Positions 56,987 to 64,000 of a stretch of DNA of 64,000 nucleotides are shown one piece after another. The position numbers and the translations under genes are program-made. Numbering within the stretch: position 1 is the first letter of the stretch; each line of letters begins with the position of its first letter. The notes under the pieces are model-generated. The model ran no database searches. It was not told the origin of the DNA and worked only from the letters and a program-made list of their open reading frames with translations. Origin of the DNA: Voacanga thouarsii (Eukaryota > Streptophyta > Magnoliopsida > Gentianales > Apocynaceae); assembly GCA_026120185.1 (NCBI GenBank), contig JANUWF010002342.1, positions 6,309,501 to 6,373,500 of the forward strand, given 5' to 3'.

Positions 56987-59900
56987 TGTAACACCCCACG
57001 ACTACGTACCCTAAAAGGGCGGGGATGTCGCCCCATCCCGTAGGACAAGGGGTCTTTAGAACGAGGTATAAAATATAAAGGTAATCTCCAAAAGGATCAA
57101 CTTAGATAAATAAAGAAATATTCTTATTACATCAGGCTCAACTTGGAGCAAAATGGAATAAAACAAAATATTGTTTAGAAGCATAAGCAATAAATGTCTC
57201 TTAGAACGGATAGAGAAAATAGAAAAAGCTCCAACTACTACATGCCCCGCTGACTCAGCACAATCTATCTCCTGAAAATATGGTGTAAAACAGTGTAAGA
57301 ATAAATCTCAGTAAGTCTTGTGTGTGCACATGGTGTTTTAAATAGTACGTGTATGCAAAGTGTAAAACATTTGTAAAAATAATTTGACAAGTCATAAACA
57401 ATCTCTTTTCGCAAGGAGTGGGTTTTTCTCATTGTCACACTTTGTACAAAATAAATCCTCCACTCGGATAAAAGTCATGTCACCACACGTTGGGCTCCAT
57501 GAGAACAAATTGGCCAAGGCACCACACTTTGTGCACCTTGTCCGGACTAGATTACCACACATTGGGCGTTCTAATCAAGGTGAGTGTACAGCCCACCGGG
57601 TGAGATACTCCTCCATCTCTACACCTAACAAAACCATCCGGGTGTCCATGCCAGGAAAATAAATAATACCTTTCAGGTATAATGCTAGCTCGGACCGGCC
57701 TGACCAACCAACACTATCGCCTTTTCAAGCAGAGTTCATCTTCTGGAGGTGGCCTCCTGCCAGAAGACTTACGCTAGCCCTCCAAGACTAGTATTATTAG
57801 CTTACCCTTATTGAATACTCAATGAACATATCCGTCAATTCCTGATTCAAAATATTTTCAAACCTTGGCTTTGTAAAACGTGGTTTTCTTTAAAAGAGAT
57901 TTCTAAAAATTTAAGGAAAATAATAGTTTTCTTGCTAAAAACCGTTAGTTTGACAAAACCGTTTAAAGAATAAATATCCACGTTTACAACCCAAGCAAAC
58001 ATATTTTAACAATTGATTTACAAAACTTCACAACACAGACTTGCTATCACAACCTTTAACAAAACAGTTTATAGAAGGACTTACCATCACAACATTTAAT
58101 AAAAGAGTTTATGCAAGGACTTACTTGATATCCCTCAGATAACGAGATAAAAATCACAGCTGGCTTTCCTCAATTATCCTCCTGATCTAAACCATATAAT
58201 ATCATGATTAGGGTCTCAATTAATTCAAACATGCTCTAATCCCATTTATTTCCATAACAATTCGCAATCTCCTATTTAATTCCAAGTAAACTATTCAATC
58301 CCCAAAGATCAAATACTACGACCACATGTTTATCTCGCTAATAAACACCATTACACTTTACTTTCAACATCAAGGGAGGGTATTCCCATACCTTGTAACT
58401 ACCGGGTAATGAGGTCCCGATGCTCCTATGGTGATCGTCCCGAGTTCGCTTGAGAAGAAGAGAGAAGCTACCTCCTTTGCTTCACTTGACCGAGAATTAA
58501 GGAAGAAGAGGAAATCAGCCTCTATAGTGAGTGATTTAAGGGTAGAAGAAAGAGAGAAGAATCATTAGAGAAAACGGCATCAAGAGGTTGAAAGGATTTG
58601 TGCTTACCTTAAGGTGTGTTCGATTTTTGCTTGGAACAACTCTTGTATTTTCGAAAATTTGCAGAGAGAAATTCCTGAAATTTTCGTTTAGAATGGAGAG
58701 GGTAAACGGTGGTTATGATTTAAAGTTGGAGAAGATTGGTTTAGGGTTAGATGGTGGTGTTTAGATAGACTCCTAATGGCTTTAGGTTACTTGGACAGCA
58801 AAGGCGAAATTTCCAGCTTGCGCGCGCCTCCTTGCTGCCGATTTTAAGGGAGTTTTATGGAGGAAAAATTCTGCAATTTGCTCATCTAAGCTGGCCGAAA
58901 CACTGCTCAAAGGAAGGGCTGAATGTGTTCAGAATTTTGGGCCAAACAAGGAAGAGTTTGAGTGAATTTTGTTGACTGAAAATCCAGTGCAAGTGCTGTG
59001 AAAATCGCTGAACAAGAGGAGAATAAATTCTAGATTGTTCAAGCTGTAATTCTGCCGAAATTTCCAGGGAAAAGGTGAGGGTTTTGGGTGCTGAAATTGT
59101 CTTAATCAACAAGGAGTTTTGGTAGGTTTTGGAGTGCAAAATTTTGTGTGTTTTGGAGTGCACAGCTGGACGAAAATTCTGTGCAAGCTGGCCGAATTTT
59201 TTTGGTTTCCAAGCTGCCGAAAATCAGTAATTTTTTGTGATAGAAATTCTAGTTTTGTGCAGCTAAGGTAGTTGAATTGTTAAGGAGTATTCTAGGTGGT
59301 TTGAGCTAGGATTTTCAGAGTTGGATTGTAGCTAAAGGAGCTGGAATTTCGGACAGCTTATGTAGATACAAAGCTGCCGAAATTCAACTAGGAAAAGAAA
59401 GAAATCCTAGTTGAATTTGGATTGAAATAAAATCTGGTTTTATCAAGGATTTGGATAGGATTTCCTCTAATCCTAGAAGAGTTTGGATTAAGCTACAAGT
59501 CCTCCAAGAAGTGGCGGCACTTGCTGGAATTTTTTTCTAGATTTTTAGCTAACATTCTAGGATTAAAATCAACAAGATTTCCTACTAGGAAAAGGATTCA
59601 TTAATTCCACCTATCCATGGAAATATCTATCTAACTAAAATCAAGCTAATATTTTAATTACTAGCTAGGGTTTTTTTCGAAAATCCTAAGGAACACAAGC
59701 TGAAAATTAAATGTGAACTTTATTCACATCAAAGTCCTTGGATTTAGGAAATAAATATAGAGACTTATTTCTTTGGAGTAAAAATACTAAAATTTCTCTA
59801 GGATAGCTAGATTCTTTTTTGGCCAAGATAAGAAACGGTCTAAAGAAAAGAATTTCAAGAAGAGAAACTTACTTCACAAAAGGTAGGATTCGAACTCGGG

Positions 59901-60199
59901 TCACCAAAGGAAATCACCAACCTCCCCGCTATTCTAAAACAACTCCAATGCTAATTTTTTCTACAAGAAGTTCTTACCACCCCAATACTCATCCTTCCAA
60001 ATCTTCGACCAAACCTCCCTTAACCAAATCTTTAATAACATAACTATTTCACGTCAATTAATTCAAATGCAAGAGTAACGGAAAAATTCACATGCATCCA
60101 TGAAAATAAAATTATTCTAGCTACCACATAAAATGCAAGATACTATGCAATGCATGACTTTTTCCCATAGTCAAAGGTGGTCTTGGGCGGGGTATTACA
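56987..60199 (-). repeat. 5' LTR of chromovirus H
   Basis: It is 3213 bp, the same length and termini as the LTR at 46,780. Differences seen by eye are mostly C/T or G/A, and are denser in the outer 450 bp on the TGTAACACCCC side. It abuts the target duplication CCGAG at 60,200-60,204, followed by the RT of copia G. Confidence 0.93.
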
Positions 60200-60204
60200 C
60201 CGAG

Positions 60205-61398
60205 AATGTAGTTGGTTTCTCCTAAGTCCTTCATACTGAATTAACTAGACAGCCAAACCTTTGTAGATGACAATGACCCTACATCATTTCCAATGAGTAG
60301 AATGTCATCTACATACAGGATAAGAAAAACCACATTAATGCCTTCAAGTTTCCTTTATACGCATAGTTCATCCTCATTTTGAATAAAATCATAAGACTTT
60401 ACAGTCTCGTCAAAACGAATATTTCATGCTCTCGATGCCTGCTTAAGTCCATAAATGGACTTCTTAAACTTGCAAACCATATGCTCTTGGCCATTAGCAA
60501 CAAAGCCTTCCGGTTGGGACATATAGATGTCTTCAGTAAGATGGCCATTTAAAAATACCGTCTTAACATCCATTTGTCATATCTCGTAGTTATAATGACA
60601 TGCAATGGCAAGGAGAATACGGATGGACTTAAGCATGGCTACCGGGGAAAAGGTTTCCTCATAATCGATTCTCTCTTTCTGAGTATACCCTTTCGCCACA
60701 AGCCTAGCTTTGAAGGTTTTCACCTTCCCATCAACTCCCCTCTTTCTCTTGTATACCCACTTACACCCTATGGGTTTTATCCCTTAAGGTGAAGCTACAA
60801 GATCCCAAACCTGATTGAGATATATAGACTTAATATCGGCTTTCATTGCTTCATGTCACAAATTTGCATCGGCATCAGCAATAGCCTTCTCGTATCTGGT
60901 GGGGACTTGTTCCTGATGGTCAAAGACTAGCTCGAAAGCTTCTCCAGTCCACCTTTCCGGAATCCCAGACATTCTCCCACTACGACGAGGCTCTATATGT
61001 ACAGGCTCTTGAGCCTGTGCCTCTTCTTATTCCACAATCGAGTCAGAAGAAGTTGCTTTCGAAGATAACTTTTCTTCCAGTTCCAACCTAGTTGAACCTT
61101 TCATGGAAGTACTTTGATTATCCTCTAAGCATCTAGCATTAGTACTAACCAGTACCTTCTACTCCTTAGGATGATAAAGGTAACCACCCTTTGTCCCTTT
61201 TGGATACCCAACAAAATAGCATAATTCTGATCTTGGTTCCAACTTATCTTCCTTGACCAGTACATAAGCTAGACAATCTCATATCTTAAGATGACTCAGA
61301 CTTAGCTTGCGCCCAGCCCACATCTCACAGGGAGTCCTAGGTACTGACTTAGAAGACACTAAGTTCAGAATATATGCCGTTGTTTCCAGGGCATATCC
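60205..61398 (-). pseudogene. pol: Reverse transcriptase of copia G
   Basis: Reading minus, integrase passes to RT through a variable linker (EPRRSGRMSGIPERW). RT motifs follow: [59 protein letters not shown] and [10 protein letters not shown]. The palm LYVDDILLIG has the Asp pair at 60,304-60,309, intact. Several TAG/TGA stops interrupt it. It ends in NYILG, where H inserted. Confidence 0.85.
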
Positions 61399-61911
61399 CT
61401 AAAAAGACACTGGAAGAGTAGCATGAGACATCATGCTTCTGACCATTTCCATCAATGTTCTGTTCTCTCTCTCAGCTACTCCGTTCTGCTCGGGCATCCC
61501 CAGCACAAAGAGTTGGGATACTATCTCATGATGTACCATGTAGTCCTTGAATTCACCAAAGAGGTACTTTCCACCACGATCCGATCGTAAGGTCTTGATA
61601 TATTTTCCTGTCCGACGCTCCACTTCAGCCTTAAACTCTTTGAACTTGTCAAAAGAGTCAAACTTGCATCTCATCAGGTAAACGTAACCAAACCTCATAC
61701 AATCATCCGTGAAAGTGATGAAGTACTCAAAACCTCCTCTAGCTGGTATAGATAGGGGACCACACACATCAGTGTGAATAAGACTCAATAACTCCTTGGC
61801 TTTATCCACCTTAGGGGCAAATGACCCTTTGGTCATCTTTCCCATCAAGTAGGACTCACACTGAGGCCAATTTTCTAATCTCAATAAGCCCAAGGGCCCA
61901 TCATGGATCAA
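61399..61911 (-). pseudogene. pol: Integrase core of copia G
   Basis: This 170-codon open segment shows LSLIHTDVCGPLSIPARGGF with the first catalytic Asp, FITFTDDCMRFGYVYLM, TLRSDRGGKYLFGEFK with the second Asp, and MPEQNGVAERENRTLMEM with the Glu. All DDE residues are present. It is bordered by stops at both ends (TAA after VSF at 61,399 and one just above 61,911). It lies between the GAG-pre-integrase block and RT, as normal for copia. Confidence 0.88.
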
Positions 61912-61914
61912 CCT

Positions 61915-62400
61915 TTAAATCCTAGTTAAGTTGATATGACTCAACCTTAGATGCCAAAGATAAGAGTCATTGACATTGGTCTTTCTCTTCTTTGTTAAAG
62001 GTTCAGATTGAGCGCTATTTAATTGATTGTTAATAGGGTTTAGGAAAAATAAATTTTCATACATGTGCCCAGTACATAAAATTTCTTCATCTGTACTGAT
62101 AGAAATACCAGAATGGAAAGATACAGAATATCCTTGATTTATTAGTTTTGCAACCGAAATCAAATTCTGTCGAAATCCAGATACATATAAAATATTTTTC
62201 AAAAACACTATTCTATTACAATAAAAAACAAGATCCAGCTCTCCTACTGCAAGGGCCCAAACTTGTGCTCCATTTCTCACACGTAGTCCATGTTCGCCCT
62301 TCTAAAGTCTTCTTATCTTTTTAAACCCCTGGAAGGAGTTACAAATATGATCAGTGGCTCCTGAATCAACAATCCAAGTGGAAGTTGATCCAACCATTGA
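61915..62400 (-). pseudogene. pol: Protease and GAG-pre-integrase of copia G
   Basis: The protease motif WIVDSGATDHICNS lies at about 62,340-62,385. A stop occurs at about 62,300. Then the ORF at 61,915-62,280 reads VFLKNILYVSGFRQNLISVA, and ends in YLWHLRLSHINLTRI, the zinc-binding start of integrase. The protease catalytic DSGA is intact. Stops around 62,300 and 61,915 separate the pieces. Confidence 0.85.
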
Positions 62401-63219
62401 TATAGACTCTAGATACAAAACATTACCTGTAGGGTTTTTCTTGGCTTGAAGATCTGGGCACTCTTTTTTCCAGTGTCCCTTCAGTCCACATTTGAAGCAC
62501 TTGCTCTTGGGTTTGTCTTTGGGCTAGCTCGCTGTGTTCCCCTTATTATTCTTGAACTTTTTAGGCTTGAGCCCAATTCTAGAAAATGAAGCATTGGCAA
62601 TCATAACCTTTAACTGTGGCTTCATGACCTTCTCCGCCATCTGGAGCTCCTTCATCAACTCAGTCAAATCCATGTTCAACTTGTTCATATTATAGTTTAA
62701 TTTGAACTAAGTAAAGGAACCCGGTAGAGATTCGAGAACCATGTCCACTTGGCTCTCGGGGTCAATGACAGCCCCTAAAATTTCTACCTCCTCGAAAGCA
62801 GCAATCATCTTGAGCATATGCTCTCTGACTGATGCTCCCTCAGCCATCTTAGTGTTAATGATGGTTCGAAGAGCCTCTTGCCTCGCGGGCCGGCTCTTAT
62901 CTGCGAACATTATGGCCAATGATTGGGTTATGCCATACGCAGTGGTCATGTGCTCATGTTTGGACTGGAGCACATTACATATGGAGGCCAACATGTAACA
63001 ATGAGCTATCTCGTCGGCCTTCTTCTATACCTTCTCAGTCTCATGCTCCTCGGCGGTGGAACCCTCCCCGATTACAGGGCAGGTTTCGTAAAGGATATAC
63101 TTATACTCTTCGGCTGTGAGTATTATATCTAGGTTCCTCTTTCAATCCACATAGTTTGGTCCCGTTAGCTTATTCTCTCGGAGAATAACGGCCAATGGAC
63201 TAAAAGAATCTCCCACCAT
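62401..63219 (-). pseudogene. Gag of copia G
   Basis: The start codon is at 63,219 (MVGDSFSPLAVILREN). It runs through KLTGPNYVD with a TGA where Trp is usual, TAEEYKYILYETCP and a TAG after EKV. The ORF at 62,707-62,994 follows, with AYGITQSLAIMFADKSRPAR and QVDMVLESLPGSFT. After a TAG come FKLNYNMNKLNMDLTELMKE and the zinc knuckle CFKCGLKGHWKKEC at about 62,460-62,502. All segments share one frame. The stops are TAG or TGA, each a single transition from Trp or Gln codons. Confidence 0.85.
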
Positions 63220-64000
63220 ATCTGAAAAATAAAAAAATAAAAGTAAAAGATTCAGTTTGTAAAAACAAAATAAATATGTGCACTTTATCCTTATTATCAA
63301 AACTGATAATAATCAATTTAGCTCTTAGGAAAATTGACATAGCTTCTTGGGAAGATTAACAGTTTCCTAAGCCAAGTGTGTTAACAACCACAAATTTATT
63401 TCCCTTCTAAGTAATGATCTAGAAGATAACTCCATCGAGGGGATGGCCATTTCTTCTCATTTCCTATAGACATTCCTCGCACTATGACCTCCAACGAAGG
63501 GCTGGCCGATCATAGTACGTGTCCCGAGTTATTAATTACATCCCTCCATTAGATTTAGATCCTTGTGGTATCCCCATCCTATATGGATTCACTCCCAGGG
63601 TGACACGAGGGGACCCACGATCTCTAATGAGGATCATGATGGAAGCCGTAGGGCCGTTGGAACCCCTCTCCCACTTAGTCTTTTAAAACAAGAGTTTTTC
63701 TGAAAAATGTCCTTTTGAAAATCTCCATTAAATTTTTCCTTAACTCAAAAATAAAATGTCTAAAACCATAAAATCTCTATGTTAAGGTTTATATCCTTTA
63801 AGAGTTTTCCCATGGACTAATTTTATCTAAGTTAGAAAACTTAATGATTTAAAAAAAAATTCAATTAAAATTTTCTAGAGACTTTGGTCTCAAGTTTATT
63901 TGACAAAACATTTTTCATGTGCCAAAATTAAAACAAAATGGCTTTCTACTTTAACCTTACAAAAATATCTAAATCTAATATATTTTTTATGTTAAGGATT
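63220..64000 (-). other. Leader (5' untranslated region) of copia G
   Basis: AT-rich sequence upstream of gag, with a more GC-rich core at 63,430-63,660. No LTR end or Met-tRNA primer site is found, so the leader is at least 780 bp long and the 5' LTR is off the right edge. No gene is seen. Confidence 0.5.

Larger units (their letters stand above)
46780..60199 (-). mobile_element. Chromovirus H (Tekay/Del-type), structurally complete
   Basis: It has two LTRs of 3213 bp each (46,780-49,992 and 56,987-60,199), a 5-bp target duplication CCGAG (46,775-46,779 and 60,200-60,204), a polypurine tract (50,004-49,993) and a Met-tRNA primer site (56,984-56,968). Between them it carries an extra upstream ORF, gag, protease, RT, RNase H, integrase and a C-terminal chromodomain-like region. 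A copia solo LTR interrupts RT. The LTRs differ by a few percent by eye, mostly transitions. All open gag-pol segments lie in one frame, interrupted only by stops and one in-frame loss. Confidence 0.93.
44085..64000 (-). mobile_element. Ty1/copia element G (minus), containing chromovirus H
   Basis: On the minus strand the visible part runs from the leader (64,000-63,220) through gag (63,219), protease, integrase and RT (to 60,205). After insertion H it continues through the RNase H region to 45,907, the polypurine tract and the 3' LTR (45,884 to about 44,085). The 5' LTR lies right of the window. The open segments at 62,707, 61,915, 61,399 and 45,907 share one frame once H and its duplication are discounted. 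The lineage is probably Tork-like, which is tentative. Confidence 0.8.

Overview
This window is plant nuclear DNA made almost entirely of nested LTR retrotransposons. I found no host protein-coding gene, tRNA, rRNA, CRISPR array or prokaryotic feature. The sequence is AT-rich. It carries Ty3/gypsy elements of the Athila type (tRNA-Asp-like primer sites, GTGGGGGA polypurine tracts), the Tekay/Del-type chromovirus type (3-4 kb LTRs starting TGTAACACCCC on the + strand), and Ty1/copia elements including a SIRE-like one. This fits gene-poor, probably pericentromeric heterochromatin of a flowering plant. The species cannot be read from the sequence.

Left part, 1-27,300. A copia LTR (1-1663) sits in the 3' untranslated region of a decayed minus-strand Athila-like element, B (1664-12,397). 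B's 5' LTR is split by a 4.3 kb chromovirus solo LTR (7719-12,034). B itself lies in a gag-only relic of another gypsy element, C (12,398-15,123). Next is a plus-strand Athila composite (15,124-24,845): a truncated 5' LTR, the 3' end and 3' LTR of a related subfamily (D2), then the degenerate pol, 3' untranslated region and 3' LTR of D1. An unassigned segment rich in GGCGCC palindromes and a minus-strand copia relic, F (25,440-26,883), follow.

Right part, 27,300-64,000. The host is a plus-strand SIRE-like copia element, D, whose gag starts at 27,697. It is interrupted by an Athila-like element C3 (29,355-37,581, 3' LTR truncated), a 3.7 kb chromovirus solo LTR (39,985-43,694; target-site duplication AGGCA/AGGTA) and a minus-strand copia element G (from about 44,085 to beyond the right edge). 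G contains a structurally complete minus-strand chromovirus H (46,780-60,199; two LTRs of 3213 bp; duplication CCGAG). H contains a copia solo LTR in its reverse transcriptase (52,536-53,992; duplication CTTTC). This is a four-level nest, D > G > H > solo LTR, which gives a relative order of insertion.

All coding regions are broken. The pattern of decay differs: the Athila elements have frameshifts and stops, whereas the open segments of H share one frame across gag-pol and are broken by nonsense codons, most of them compatible with C-to-T change. The most unusual points are an extra sense ORF upstream of gag in H, a duplicated primer-binding site in B, paired polypurine modules and paired 3'-UTR repeats in the Athila elements, and recurrent GGCGCC-centred palindromes in Athila U3 regions.
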